DNA of 64,000 nt. Source: Chitinophaga sp. YR627. GTDB lineage: Bacteria; Bacteroidota; Bacteroidia; Chitinophagales; Chitinophagaceae. The notes under the pieces are model-generated. The model did no database searches. It saw nothing but the letters and a program-made list of their open reading frames with translations, and was not told the DNA's origin. The stretch spans positions 372,001-436,000 of the forward strand of contig NZ_FOUX01000006.1 of assembly GCF_900114995.1 (NCBI RefSeq), read 5' to 3'. This document shows positions 35,330 through 44,462 of the stretch, in pieces (positions within the stretch are counted from its first letter, which is position 1; each line of letters begins with the position of its first letter). Position numbers and translations under genes: made by a program.

Positions 35330-36916
35330 TTACTGTTTGTGTATTTCAGATGTGAAATGGAACTCAATATCCGGATTGTTTGCACGCTCTGTATTGAGGT
35401 ACCATTCTGATTGTGCGAGGTATACCAGCAAACCATCCTTGTCTTGCACAATGTTGGATTGTTTGAAGCGGATGAAGTCTTCTACTTTCTGTTTCTCACC
35501 AGTGATCCAGCACGCTTTAAAGAACGGCAGGGTATTGAACTGACAGGAAGCACCATACTCCTGCAGCAAACGGTACTGGATTACTTCGAATTGCAGGTCG
35601 CCCACACAACCGATGATCTTACGGTTACCATTATGCTGCGTGAACAGCTGTGCCACACCCTCGTCAGTCAGCTGACGCAAGCCTTTTTCCAGCTGCTTCG
35701 TTTTCATCGGATCTTTATTTACCACCTCCTTGAACAGTTCAGGAGAGAAGCTTGGGATACCAGTGAAAAAGAATTTTTCACCTTCGGTCAATGTATCGCC
35801 GATCTTGAAGTTACCGGTATCAAACAGACCTACCACATCACCCGGATAAGCATCATCCACGATGTTCTTTTCACGGGCCAGGAAGCTATATGGGTTGCTG
35901 AAACGCATGTCTTTTTCCAGACGTACGTGTTTATAGAATTTATTACGCTCGAAACGGCCGGAACATACACGCAGGAAGGCGATACGGTCACGGTGACGAG
36001 GGTCGAGATTCGCGTGGATCTTAAAGATAAAACCACTGAATTTATCTTCTTCTACCTTCACTTCACGGGTGCTGGCTTCACGGTCACGTGGTACCGGCGC
36101 AATCTCCACGAAGGTATCCAGCAGGTCTTTTACACCGAAGTTGTTAACGGCACTACCGAAGAACACCGGCGCCATTTTACCCTGCAGATAATCTGTGTTA
36201 TCGAAGGTATCATACACACCCTCGATCAGTTCTACATCATTTCTCAGCTGAGCAGCGTCCTGCGCATTGAAATGTTCATCTATGTAGCTGCTGCTCAGGT
36301 CACTGAGAGGAACGATGTCATCATCAGTGGCTTTTTTATTGGGTGCAAAAGATACAAAGCTCTTATTATAAAGGTTATATACGCCTTTGAAGTCTGTACC
36401 CATATTGATAGGCCAGCTCAGCGGACGTACACGGATGCTCAGTTTTTCTTCCAGTTCGTCCAGCAGGTCGAATGGGTTCTTACCGTCACGGTCCAGTTTG
36501 TTCACGAAGATGATCACCGGAGTATCACGCATACGGCACACTTCCATCAGTCTTTCGGTCTGCTCTTCCACCCCTTTTACGCAGTCGATCACGAGTACGA
36601 CACTGTCCACCGCTGTCAGGGTACGATAGGTATCTTCCGCGAAGTCCTTGTGACCAGGAGTATCCAGCAGGTTCACCAGCATATCCCTGTATTCAAAGGT
36701 CATTACGGAAGTCGCCACGGAGATACCACGCTGGCGTTCTATCTCCATAAAGTCAGAGGTCGTATGTTTCTTGATCTTGTTCGACTTAACAGCACCTGCC
36801 GTCTGGATAGCGCCCCCGAACAGGAGGAACTTTTCCGTCAGGGTTGTCTTACCGGCATCCGGGTGGGCGATAATGGCGAATGTCTTTCTTTTATTGATCT
36901 CGTTTGCGTACTTCAT
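35330..36916 (-). CDS. prfC: Peptide chain release factor 3 (RF3)
   Basis: 528 aa from ATG 36916 (MKYANEINKRKTFAIIAHPD). The frame runs on to 37363 but that extension crosses the divergent ABC-permease gene and the promoter, and RF3 proteins are about 529 aa. GTPase that recycles RF1/RF2 at termination: G1 AHPDAGKTT, G2 RQRGISVATS, G3 DTPGHKDFAED, G4 NKLDRDGKNP, then EF-G-like domains II and III. A TACCTTTG box lies at 36948-36941, 25 nt upstream of the start. Confidence 0.95.
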   Translation of the reverse strand: MKYANEINKRKTFAIIAHPDAGKTTLTEKFLLFGGAIQTAGAVKSNKIKKHTTSDFMEIERQRGISVATSVMTFEYRDMLVNLLDTPGHKDFAEDTYRTLTAVDSVVLVIDCVKGVEEQTERLMEVCRMRDTPVIIFVNKLDRDGKNPFDLLDELEEKLSIRVRPLSWPINMGTDFKGVYNLYNKSFVSFAPNKKATDDDIVPLSDLSSSYIDEHFNAQDAAQLRNDVELIEGVYDTFDNTDYLQGKMAPVFFGSAVNNFGVKDLLDTFVEIAPVPRDREASTREVKVEEDKFSGFIFKIHANLDPRHRDRIAFLRVCSGRFERNKFYKHVRLEKDMRFSNPYSFLAREKNIVDDAYPGDVVGLFDTGNFKIGDTLTEGEKFFFTGIPSFSPELFKEVVNKDPMKTKQLEKGLRQLTDEGVAQLFTQHNGNRKIIGCVGDLQFEVIQYRLLQEYGASCQFNTLPFFKACWITGEKQKVEDFIRFKQSNIVQDKDGLLVYLAQSEWYLNTERANNPDIEFHFTSEIHKQ

Positions 36917-36940
36917 ATAGTTTGTGACCGAAAATGTGTG

Positions 36941-36948
36941 CAAAGGTA
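36941..36948 (-). promoter_or_regulatory. -7 promoter box of prfC
   Basis: TACCTTTG on the minus strand, 25 nt upstream of ATG 36916; no clear TTG is found 17-21 nt further up. It supports the shorter prfC start. Confidence 0.5.
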
Positions 36949-36986
36949 CGTAATTGTCACGTTTAATCATTAATTTACATGTATCT

Positions 36987-38240
36987 ATGATTGCCACGAT
37001 CAAAATTTTATGGAACAGCCTGAAAATGGCGGTTCTGGAGCTGCGGGTAAATAAACTCCGCACATTCTTATCCCTGCTGGGTATCACCATTGGTATATTC
37101 TGTATCATCGCCGTACTTACTGCTACTAACAGTCTGGAAAGAAATGTCCGTAATGAGGTCGAAACCCTCGGCAGTGACGTCGTATATATACAAAAATGGC
37201 CATGGGATGGCGGTCCTGATTTTCCCTGGTGGAAGTATGTAAACCGGCCTTTACCGAAGTTCCAGGAGCTGACGCCTATCAAAGATAAAGTACAGAGCGC
37301 CGGTCTGTCGGCTTTTGCCTTTTCTGCCAGTGGAAAAAGAGTAGAGTATAAGGATGGATACATGGAGGGAACGGAGCTGTTTGCGGTTAGTGGCGATTAT
37401 GAGAAGATCCAGGCTTTAACCTTCCTGTCCGGCCGCTTTTTCGCTGGTAAGGAAAACGAAAACGGCGCCAATGTGGCTATTCTGGGCGCCAATATCTGGG
37501 AAGGGCTTTTCGGCACCTCTGATAAGGCAATGGAAAAAACGATTGCTGTAGCTGGCCGCCCGGTGCGGGTGATCGGTACCCTGAAGAAGAAGGGCGCCAG
37601 TCTGGTGGATGGCATCAACTATGACAACTCTGTGATCGTACCATATGTATTTGGCCGTACCATCGTAGATGAACGCCGCTTTGCGGACCCGTTCATCCTG
37701 GTAAAGGCGGCTCCCGGAGCCACCTTATTACAGCTGAAAGACGAACTGAGAGGTGTGATGCGCAGTATCCGCCGCTTACGTCCGAAAGAGGAGGATGACT
37801 TCTCCCTCAATGAGATCACTGCCGTTAGCGGAGACCTGAATAAGGTATTTGGTATGGTAAATATGGGCGGCTGGCTGATTGCCTGTTTCGCACTGATCGT
37901 AGGTGGTTTCGGGATCGCGAATATCATGTTCGTGACGGTAAAGGAGCGGACCAACATCATCGGATTGAAAAAAGCGATCGGCGCCCGTAAAAAGGTGATC
38001 CTGATGGAATTCCTGCTGGAATCTATGATCCTGTGTATGCTGGGCGGTCTGCTGGGGTTGGTGCTGGTGTTTCTGACGACCGTTGCGGTGAACAGTTTAC
38101 ATTTCTTCGAATTCACCCTCACACTCAATAATATCATCCTCGGATTAACAGTATCCTCTGTTGTAGGGATCATTGCCGGCTTCATTCCGGCTTACCTGGC
38201 ATCCAAACTGGATCCGGTAGTGGCTATCCGTAGCAATTGA
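36987..38240 (+). CDS. ABC transporter permease, MacB-like
   Basis: 417 aa from ATG 36987 (MIATIKILWNSLKMAVLELRVNK); a TTG 33 nt upstream is less likely. Topology: TM1 (TFLSLLGITIGIFCIIAVLTA), a large periplasmic MacB_PCD-type domain (about 45-285), then three C-terminal helices of the FtsX type (LIACFALIVGGFGIANIMFVTV ... GFIPAYLASKLDPVVAIR), with the coupling ERTNIIGLKKAIGARK. It is a permease for lipoprotein, peptide or drug transport or for mechanotransmission; no ATPase gene is adjacent. Confidence 0.92.
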   Translation: MIATIKILWNSLKMAVLELRVNKLRTFLSLLGITIGIFCIIAVLTATNSLERNVRNEVETLGSDVVYIQKWPWDGGPDFPWWKYVNRPLPKFQELTPIKDKVQSAGLSAFAFSASGKRVEYKDGYMEGTELFAVSGDYEKIQALTFLSGRFFAGKENENGANVAILGANIWEGLFGTSDKAMEKTIAVAGRPVRVIGTLKKKGASLVDGINYDNSVIVPYVFGRTIVDERRFADPFILVKAAPGATLLQLKDELRGVMRSIRRLRPKEEDDFSLNEITAVSGDLNKVFGMVNMGGWLIACFALIVGGFGIANIMFVTVKERTNIIGLKKAIGARKKVILMEFLLESMILCMLGGLLGLVLVFLTTVAVNSLHFFEFTLTLNNIILGLTVSSVVGIIAGFIPAYLASKLDPVVAIRSN

Positions 38241-38264
38241 TAAAGCTATAATTTCCTACCTTTG
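38237..38264 (+). promoter_or_regulatory. Promoter of tsaD, possibly giving a leaderless mRNA
   Basis: TTG (38237-38239), 17 nt, TACCTTTG (38257-38264), overlapping the end of the upstream permease gene. The ATG is at 38270, only 5 nt after the -7 box, about where transcription should begin. Confidence 0.6.
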
Positions 38265-38269
38265 CGGGC

Positions 38270-39280
38270 ATGTCTGTAAAAATACTGGCCATAGAGTCAT
38301 CGTGCGATGAGACAAGTGCTTCCGTACTGGCCGATGGAAAGATCCTGTCTAATTTTATTGCCAATCAAACTATTCACGAGCGATACGGTGGTGTAGTGCC
38401 GGAACTGGCTTCCCGTGCCCACCAGGAAAATATCGTCCCTGTCGTAGACCAGGCCCTGAAAGTGGCTGGTGTACGCAAGGATGAGCTGAACGCCATTGCC
38501 TTTACCCAGGCGCCGGGTCTGATCGGTTCCCTGCTGGTAGGCAGTTGTTTTGCCAAATCGATGGCTTTAGCCCTGGATGTTCCACTGATAGCCGTACACC
38601 ACATGCAGGCGCACGTGCTGGCCAATTTCATCGGTGATAATAAGCCTTCTTTTCCTTTCCTCTGTCTGACAGTCTCCGGTGGTCATACCCAGATCGTCCG
38701 TTGTGACAGTCCTTTACAGATGAAGGTGATCGGTGAAACGCTGGATGATGCCGCTGGTGAAGCTTTTGATAAAAGTGCCAAATTACTGGGTCTGCCATAC
38801 CCTGGTGGTCCATTGATCGATAAATATGCCCGTGAGGGCAATCCGGACAGATTCAAATTCCCCGAACCACAGATCCCGGGTCTGAACTTCAGCTTTAGCG
38901 GTCTGAAGACCTCCATTCTCTACTTCCTGCAGGAACAGCAACAGAAAGATCCGCAGTTCGCCGAAAATAACATGGCCGATATCTGCGCTTCTATTCAGCA
39001 TCGTATCGTCAGTATCCTGATGAACAAACTGGTAAAAGCTTCCAAAGAAACCGGCATTAAAGAGATCGGTATCGCAGGAGGGGTGAGTGCTAATTCCGGT
39101 CTGCGCAATGCTTTACAGCAGTATGGTGAAAGGTATGGCTGGAAAACCTACATCCCGAAATTCGAATACTGTACAGACAATGCTGCGATGATTGCCATGA
39201 CCGCCTGGTATAAATATCAGGCAGGTGAGTTCGTAGGACTGGATGCCATTCCGGGCGCCAGAGCAGGTTTTGAACATTAA
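38270..39280 (+). CDS. tsaD: tRNA N6-threonylcarbamoyladenosine synthase TsaD
   Basis: 336-aa Kae1/Qri7/TsaD ASKHA-fold protein that, with TsaB and TsaE, transfers the threonylcarbamoyl group to A37 of ANN-decoding tRNAs. Signatures: LAIESSCDETSASVL, HHMQAHVLANF (metal-binding His pair), VSGGHTQIV, DDAAGEAFDKSAKLLGLPYPGG, GIAGGVSANSGLR. Full length. trmN6 follows after 9 nt, so two tRNA A37 enzymes are cotranscribed. Confidence 0.97.
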   Translation: MSVKILAIESSCDETSASVLADGKILSNFIANQTIHERYGGVVPELASRAHQENIVPVVDQALKVAGVRKDELNAIAFTQAPGLIGSLLVGSCFAKSMALALDVPLIAVHHMQAHVLANFIGDNKPSFPFLCLTVSGGHTQIVRCDSPLQMKVIGETLDDAAGEAFDKSAKLLGLPYPGGPLIDKYAREGNPDRFKFPEPQIPGLNFSFSGLKTSILYFLQEQQQKDPQFAENNMADICASIQHRIVSILMNKLVKASKETGIKEIGIAGGVSANSGLRNALQQYGERYGWKTYIPKFEYCTDNAAMIAMTAWYKYQAGEFVGLDAIPGARAGFEH

Positions 39281-39289
39281 TAACTGCCG

Positions 39290-40021
39290 ATGCCCAATCA
39301 CTATTTCAGTTTCAAGCAATTTACCGTATACCAGGACGCCTGTGCGATGAAAGTCTGCACAGACGCCTGTGTGCAGGGCGCCTATACAGCTGCCTGGCTC
39401 CGGGAGCAATCACCGGTCAGCCGCATACTGGATATAGGCACCGGCACCGGACTGCTTTCTCTGATGCTGGCACAGCAATCTGAAGCTGCCATTACGGGTA
39501 TAGAACTGGATCCGGCTGCCGCAGGACAGGCCCGAACAAACTTTGAAGCTTCTCCCTGGAAGGAGCGCTTAAGGGTGATGGAGACAGATGCCAAGCAACT
39601 GCCGGCAGGGGAGCGGTATGACTTTATTGTCACAAATCCTCCTTTCTATGAGGGAGACCTGAAAAGCGTCAATCAGCTGCGCAATCAGGCCATGCATGCC
39701 ACTACGCTGGATTATAACGAGCTCTTGCAGGTAATTGACAGGCAGCTGTCAGAAGAAGGTCGTTTTTCTGTATTGTTGCCTTATAAGCCCTTTGCAGACT
39801 TTAAAGCATTGGCGGAAATAGCAGGCTTCTCTTTAGAGCAGGTACTGCATGTAAAGCAAAGCGAGCAACATGATTATTTCCGCAGCGTAGGTATTTTCGG
39901 TAGGAGAGGGCATGTTACACCGTCTTCCTCCGAACAGGTAATGGCAATACGTGAAGCAGATAAGAAAACGTATACTGCTACGTTTATAGCCTTGTTAAAG
40001 CCTTATTATCTTTTCCTGTGA
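39290..40021 (+). CDS. tRNA1(Val) A37 N6-methyltransferase, TrmN6 family
   Basis: 243 aa, SAM-dependent small-domain methyltransferase: motif I DIGTGTGLLSLML, acidic motif II GIELDPAA, catalytic NPPFYEGD (Asn-Pro-Pro-Phe, typical for exocyclic amino methylation), and N-terminal FKQFTVYQDACAMKVCTDACV, the YfiC/TrmN6 signature. Likely makes m6A37 in tRNA-Val. Cotranscribed with tsaD. Confidence 0.9.
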   Translation: MPNHYFSFKQFTVYQDACAMKVCTDACVQGAYTAAWLREQSPVSRILDIGTGTGLLSLMLAQQSEAAITGIELDPAAAGQARTNFEASPWKERLRVMETDAKQLPAGERYDFIVTNPPFYEGDLKSVNQLRNQAMHATTLDYNELLQVIDRQLSEEGRFSVLLPYKPFADFKALAEIAGFSLEQVLHVKQSEQHDYFRSVGIFGRRGHVTPSSSEQVMAIREADKKTYTATFIALLKPYYLFL

Positions 40022-40130
40022 TAAGTGTGTGCGGACACGTTCCAGGTCCTTATGTTTCAACCTTACACAGTCTCTAACAATCCTTCCCATCGCGTCCGCA
40101 CTTCCATAAATCGCTCTTAGCGCATTCTAC

Positions 40131-41333
40131 TTAATCCTCACTCACATAATCCCCCAAATACGCAAACCGCTCCGTTAATCGTCCTTTATCCGCAATTGTC
40201 GCATTCCGTATAGTCTCACTATTCTCCTGCTGCAATTCATCAAACACATACTTCATCAACTGATCCCCAAAATACTGTGACGCATCTCTTGGCAGTTCAT
40301 TCGGCAGATTACTCACACACATCATATCCAGCGTATCCGGCAGGAAAGGCGCTGTCCGCTCCCTTGTCTGTTTGTCTACACCATACACAGGATCATCAAT
40401 ACTGGAATCTCCCAGATTCGAAGGAATCGAGCCATTTGTATCATCTGTAATGTCAGCAATCACCTTAATCCGGAAGTTGTCTTTTGCAAGGTCATTCCAG
40501 GTAAATAACGGCGGAATACGTTCATCCCAGTAAATACCATTCATCAGGATATCAGTTGCTGTTACAAAAGGGAGAAAGCGGCAGTCGTACTGTTCTGGAT
40601 GCAGGTGAAAATCTTCCCTGCTATAGGTCTTATCTGTTTTCCGCAGATACAGTTCTCCTGCTTTCAGCTGCGTATATACGGGATAAGCATAGGTATTGAT
40701 GAGATATTCTTCCGGTGGAATATATTTAATGCCCAGTAGTCCCATGACTTCCAGCGTACCCGCAGCAACGCGTCCGGAACCTGTAATGACGATCTTCAAG
40801 GGCGGTAGTTTAGCGCCGAAATAATGATTGATCAGCTCTTTAAAATCATGGCAGCGATGCACCGGCACAAGGTTATAAGCCCCTGTCTTCTTTCCATAAG
40901 TCAGCAAACCGTTGTGCGCGCCAACGACGCCGGCAAAGAAGCCAAATCCTAAAATACGTGCACCATCTGCATGGACCAGGCATTCATAGTCTATCAGCGT
41001 GATCTGTTTTTCCAGGATCGTCTGTAACATATGCCTGTTATGCGGCTGTTTCTTACGGGTATGTGAAAAGAAAAGATATGTTTTCCCGGGAATCAGTTCA
41101 TCTGCCGGGACCTCTTTAATCCCTAACAGTATCTCACAATGGGAGAGGTCTTCGGAAAGCGTAATACCGGCGGCGGCATATTCATTATCTGTGAAACATC
41201 TCCAGGGAGAAGGCTGTACACTGATGCGTACCTGCGGATGATGTCTGATGATCCACTGACATTGCTGTGGCGTAAAGGCGACTCTGTTATCGTGTGGCTG
41301 TTTCTCTTCCCGTATAAGACCGATGTGTAGCAT
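40131..41333 (-). CDS. NAD(P)-dependent saccharopine/alanine dehydrogenase-like oxidoreductase
   Basis: 400 aa from ATG 41333 (MLHIGLIREEKQPHDNRVAF), which fits both the family N-terminus and a TATATTTG box at 41360-41353, 19 nt upstream; the frame extends to 41390. The N-terminal AlaDh_PNT-like half (with LLGIKEVPADEL) is followed by a Rossmann nucleotide-binding fold (VITGSGRVAAGTLEVMGLLG) and FLPDTLDMMCVSNLPNELPRD at the C-terminus. Closest to LYS1-type (lysine-forming) saccharopine dehydrogenases, but substrate is inferred only from the fold. Convergent with trmN6. Confidence 0.75.
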   Translation of the reverse strand: MLHIGLIREEKQPHDNRVAFTPQQCQWIIRHHPQVRISVQPSPWRCFTDNEYAAAGITLSEDLSHCEILLGIKEVPADELIPGKTYLFFSHTRKKQPHNRHMLQTILEKQITLIDYECLVHADGARILGFGFFAGVVGAHNGLLTYGKKTGAYNLVPVHRCHDFKELINHYFGAKLPPLKIVITGSGRVAAGTLEVMGLLGIKYIPPEEYLINTYAYPVYTQLKAGELYLRKTDKTYSREDFHLHPEQYDCRFLPFVTATDILMNGIYWDERIPPLFTWNDLAKDNFRIKVIADITDDTNGSIPSNLGDSSIDDPVYGVDKQTRERTAPFLPDTLDMMCVSNLPNELPRDASQYFGDQLMKYVFDELQQENSETIRNATIADKGRLTERFAYLGDYVSED

Positions 41334-41352
41334 ATCTGGGTTTTGGTGTAAC

Positions 41353-41360
41353 CAAATATA
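41353..41360 (-). promoter_or_regulatory. -7 box of the LYS1-like dehydrogenase gene
   Basis: TATATTTG on the minus strand, 19 nt upstream of ATG 41333; no TTG at the usual distance. Supports the chosen start. Confidence 0.5.
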
Positions 41361-41397
41361 ACACATATTCGTATTCATTGGAAGTGCCAAAAAAGAA

Positions 41398-41433
41398 CCG
41401 CCCCGACAGCGTATTAAAACACTGTCAGGGCGG
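41398..41433 (-). terminator. Terminator of the esterase gene
   Basis: CCGCCCCGACAGCG (41398-41411) pairs with CACTGTCAGGGCGG (41420-41433). On the minus strand it leads into TTCTTTTTTGG. Confidence 0.8.
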
Positions 41434-41471
41434 CATCACTCTTTGTTAAAACCTCACTTATGTAACCTCAA

Positions 41472-42500
41472 CTATTTCAAATAAGCTTTTAATTCATTAC
41501 CTGCCTGTAACATCGCAGAACGTGTAGATGGATTATCCGCGATAGGATTCAGCAGACCATAGTCATGGATCGCACCATCATATCTTACCAGCGTTACATT
41601 TACACCTGCTGCATCCATTTTACGTGCATATGCTTCACCTTCATCACGCAGTACATCATTCTCTGCAACCTGTACCAGTGCTGGTGGTAAACCTTTCAGC
41701 TGTTCAGTGGTAGCCTGTAAAGGAGAAGCATAGATCTCTTTTCGCTGATTCGCATCTGTTGTATAATTATCCCAGAACCATTTCATCAGATTCTTGGTCA
41801 GGAAGCGCTGTTCTGCATATTGATTGTAAGAGCCAGTTTCAAAGTTAGCATCTGTTACAGGCCACAGGAGTACCTGTAATTTAATAGCCGGACCACCTTT
41901 CTCTTTCGCCATCAGCGCTACTACAGCTGCCATGTTACCGCCCACGCTGTTACCTGCAACTGCCAGACGTTTACTGTCTACGTTGATCTCTTTACCATTC
42001 GCTGCTACCCATTTGGTGGCTGCATATGCCTGATTGATCGCTACCGGATAATGTGCTTCCGGTGAAGGTGTATAGTCTACGAAAACAGCCGCTGCTCCTG
42101 AACTTACTACCAGGTCACGTACTAAACGCAGGTGAGTAGGGAAGTCACCCAGTACCCATCCGCCGCCATGGAAGAACATAAATACTGGCAGTACACCTTT
42201 AGCTGCTTCCGGCCGAACGATATGTATTTTGATAGTCTGACCGTCCTGTGTAATTGTTTTGTCGGTAACTGTAATACCGGATATATCGACTTTTACGCTC
42301 TTCTGCGCACCTACCAGTACTTCGCGGGCATCTTTAGGAGACAATGTTTCCAAAGGTGCACCACCGCTGTTGTTTAACGCATGCAGGAATGCTTTCGTGT
42401 GTCTGTCAATGTTAGGATCATTGTCAGGATTTACGGTCTGTGCGAAAGCGCTTGCACTTAGTATACTGGCAACTGCGAGAGAGAGTATTTGCTTTTTCAT
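41472..42500 (-). CDS. Secreted alpha/beta hydrolase, HSL-type esterase
   Basis: 342 aa from ATG 42500, which starts a signal peptide (MKKQILSLAVASILSASAFA, cleavage before QTVNP). Oxyanion-hole motif FFHGGGWVLGD, nucleophile in GNSVGGNMA, acid/base residues in ENDVLRDEGE and GAIHDYGLLNP, together the hormone-sensitive-lipase/BD-FAE family. Exported, probably periplasmic; hydrolyses short-chain esters. Its promoter (42539-42569) and terminator make it monocistronic. The divergent AraC gene starts about 90 nt past its promoter. Confidence 0.9.
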   Translation of the reverse strand: MKKQILSLAVASILSASAFAQTVNPDNDPNIDRHTKAFLHALNNSGGAPLETLSPKDAREVLVGAQKSVKVDISGITVTDKTITQDGQTIKIHIVRPEAAKGVLPVFMFFHGGGWVLGDFPTHLRLVRDLVVSSGAAAVFVDYTPSPEAHYPVAINQAYAATKWVAANGKEINVDSKRLAVAGNSVGGNMAAVVALMAKEKGGPAIKLQVLLWPVTDANFETGSYNQYAEQRFLTKNLMKWFWDNYTTDANQRKEIYASPLQATTEQLKGLPPALVQVAENDVLRDEGEAYARKMDAAGVNVTLVRYDGAIHDYGLLNPIADNPSTRSAMLQAGNELKAYLK

Positions 42501-42538
42501 TTGTGTGTTGTTGATTGTGATCATTTAATTTGATAACA

Positions 42539-42569
42539 CAAAACTACGGCAGCAAATGAGCGCGATCAA
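42539..42569 (-). promoter_or_regulatory. Promoter of the esterase gene
   Basis: Minus strand: TTG (42569-42567), 20 nt, TAGTTTTG (42546-42539); start codon 38 nt downstream. Confidence 0.65.
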
Positions 42570-42586
42570 TGCACGAATGGCGACAG

Positions 42587-43435
42587 TTATTGTACTTTTT
42601 CTCCTTCGGCGTATTTTTTTCTGAAAAGCAGGGGGGAGCTTTCCGTCTGGTTGGTAAATAAACGTACAAAGTACGCCGGGTCTTCATATCCCAGCTTGTA
42701 ACCGATCTCTTTTACACTCAGATCAGTATGGATCAGCAGGCGTTTGGCCTCCAGGATGATCCTGTCCTTTATAATATCATTAGGGGTTTTTGCACTGTAT
42801 TTCGATATTTTCTTACTGAGCGCTTTAGGGGTAATGCTCAGCATATCCGCATAGTCAGCCACATTATGGTGTTTAATATAATGTGCTTCCACCAGCTGAC
42901 TGAATTTCCGCAGAAACTCTACTTCCTGTGTGGCACTGCTATCCGCCAGGTCATTTGTCTTCTTCCACATACGGGTAGAACGGATGATCAGTTGTTTCAG
43001 GAAGATCCTGATCATCTCCTCCGTACTGCTTTCTGAACTGACAGCCTCCATCTTTATTTCCTGCAATATGTGTCTGGTCTGACGGGAAGCCTCTGCATCC
43101 AGGTATACAACCGGTACATCATATACATTATTATACAACAAACCATCACAAGCCACCTCCGCATCATGGATCTGGATACAGTAAAAATCACGGTTATAAT
43201 ATAATAGCGTACCGCTGCCGGCACACTTATACCATTGTCCGTCCTTAATAAAGAAAAGCGCGTCCTTTTCCAGTTTGTATTCCTTAAAATCCACCATCAC
43301 TTCCGATCCTGCTTCCATAAAGAGTACTTTGATAAAGGCGTTATACTCTTCATACAGGATGTCATCTGCTGTCTCAGCATCAAAATCTATATAGCCGAAT
43401 TTCTTGGAGAAGAATTGCTTCAATACATTTTCCAT
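42587..43435 (-). CDS. AraC-family transcriptional regulator
   Basis: 282 aa. The cupin-like N-terminal domain (about 1-120) is ligand-sensing by family analogy; residues about 180-282 form the two helix-turn-helix DNA-binding domain (ADYADMLSITPKALSKKI; VKEIGYKLGYEDPAYFVRLF), ending in a typical basic C-terminus. Its gene ends 17 nt from the esterase promoter, in the same direction, so esterase control is a plausible inference. A TACATTTG box at 43447-43440 lies only 4 nt before its ATG, which would leave almost no leader. Confidence 0.9.
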   Translation of the reverse strand: MENVLKQFFSKKFGYIDFDAETADDILYEEYNAFIKVLFMEAGSEVMVDFKEYKLEKDALFFIKDGQWYKCAGSGTLLYYNRDFYCIQIHDAEVACDGLLYNNVYDVPVVYLDAEASRQTRHILQEIKMEAVSSESSTEEMIRIFLKQLIIRSTRMWKKTNDLADSSATQEVEFLRKFSQLVEAHYIKHHNVADYADMLSITPKALSKKISKYSAKTPNDIIKDRIILEAKRLLIHTDLSVKEIGYKLGYEDPAYFVRLFTNQTESSPLLFRKKYAEGEKVQ

Positions 43436-43692
43436 ATAACAAATGTATCGCCTTTTTTATAACAAGCTATCCGTTTAACACTGTTACTGCCCGGAAACCG
43501 GGGCATCCTATCCGATATGGCCGTCCTTCCTGAATTACAGCGAATTAGGTTTTTTTTTATAATAATATTTGCAAAATCTATATCTTAGCGGCTTCGTAAA
43601 CACAATTGCACAGCCCAACCCCTGATAGAAAGACCTAAAAGCCCATAAACGGAAAGCTTTAAAAACCATATGCTAACCAACGATTAAGTATA

Positions 43693-44298
43693 ATGAGAAT
43701 CGCATCATCAGTATTGACTATGGCATTCGTATGCCTTGCAGGGATTGTTTTGGCACAAAGGGGACCAAAACCTCCAAAGATCCTCTACCCGGAATTCGCT
43801 TTTGATTCCTTAACCGCCCGCGAACAGCTGAAAAGGGGAAAGGGGACGATCAAGGGTATTGCCTTTACAAAGCCTAAGAATAATTTGGGGGTTAAACCGC
43901 TACTGGCAGAACGTATTTATGCTACCAACACGAAAATTGTGTTGTTTCCCGTAACGCCTTATTTTGACGCATGGCTCTCGCTGCGTAAGAAAAAAGAAGG
44001 TAAGCACACCTACGTATATATGTCAGATGAAGCCTTCCGCTTCCGCCTGGAAACGACGACAGACAGCTATGGCAATTTCACCTTTACCGAGATGAAGCCC
44101 GGAAGGTACTTCCTGCAGGCCATTGTAGGCTGGTCAACCAGTCATTCCAGGAATGTGTATACAGGTAGTGGTTATAGCGGCTACGGTCGTACGGACTACT
44201 ATACGCCTGAATACTACAGTGTTGGTCACTCCGACAGGATAGAAGAATTTGTGGAGGTCAAGGAGTCGGGTGAAGTAGTTTCGATCAAACTACATTAA
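43693..44298 (+). CDS. Secreted protein with a CarboxypepD_reg-like domain
   Basis: 201 aa. Signal peptide (MRIASSVLTMAFVCLAGIVLA). The mature part includes DSYGNFTFTEMKPGRYFLQAIVG, the beta-sandwich pattern of carboxypeptidase-regulatory-like domains, and a Tyr/Gly/Ser-rich loop (YTGSGYSGYGRTDYY). Periplasmic or surface protein; function unknown. A hairpin at 44313-44346 may end the transcript. Confidence 0.6.
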   Translation: MRIASSVLTMAFVCLAGIVLAQRGPKPPKILYPEFAFDSLTAREQLKRGKGTIKGIAFTKPKNNLGVKPLLAERIYATNTKIVLFPVTPYFDAWLSLRKKKEGKHTYVYMSDEAFRFRLETTTDSYGNFTFTEMKPGRYFLQAIVGWSTSHSRNVYTGSGYSGYGRTDYYTPEYYSVGHSDRIEEFVEVKESGEVVSIKLH

Positions 44299-44312
44299 CA
44301 GCAGTTTTCAAT

Positions 44313-44346
44313 ATGCATCTCATGCTCCCCGGGGTATGAGATGCAT
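44313..44346 (+). terminator. Hairpin after the CarboxypepD_reg-like gene
   Basis: ATGCATCTCAT (44313-44323) pairs perfectly with ATGAGATGCAT (44336-44346), with CCCC/GGGG inside the loop. Only a short T-rich tail follows. Confidence 0.6.
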
Positions 44347-44462
44347 GTATTTCTATCGCAGAGATCTGATGTGGTAATCCTAAAAGTGATAAATTGCAGC
44401 CTGTCCTTTAACCGGCATGATTTTAAACGCAATATCCATCATTAAACACAGATCTATTCGCC

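Noticed and set aside
35411..36973. Long plus-strand open frame (520 codons) opposite prfC
   Set aside because: Complete antisense shadow of the well-supported RF3 gene; its translation is His/Phe/Thr-rich without any domain.
36917..37363. Upstream extension of prfC
   Set aside because: Runs through the divergent permease gene and the promoter box; RF3 length fits the shorter start.
40028..40103. Short inverted repeat GTGCGGAC / GTCCGCAC between convergent genes
   Set aside because: Eight-nt arms, about 60 nt apart, no T-run; too weak to call a terminator or repeat element.
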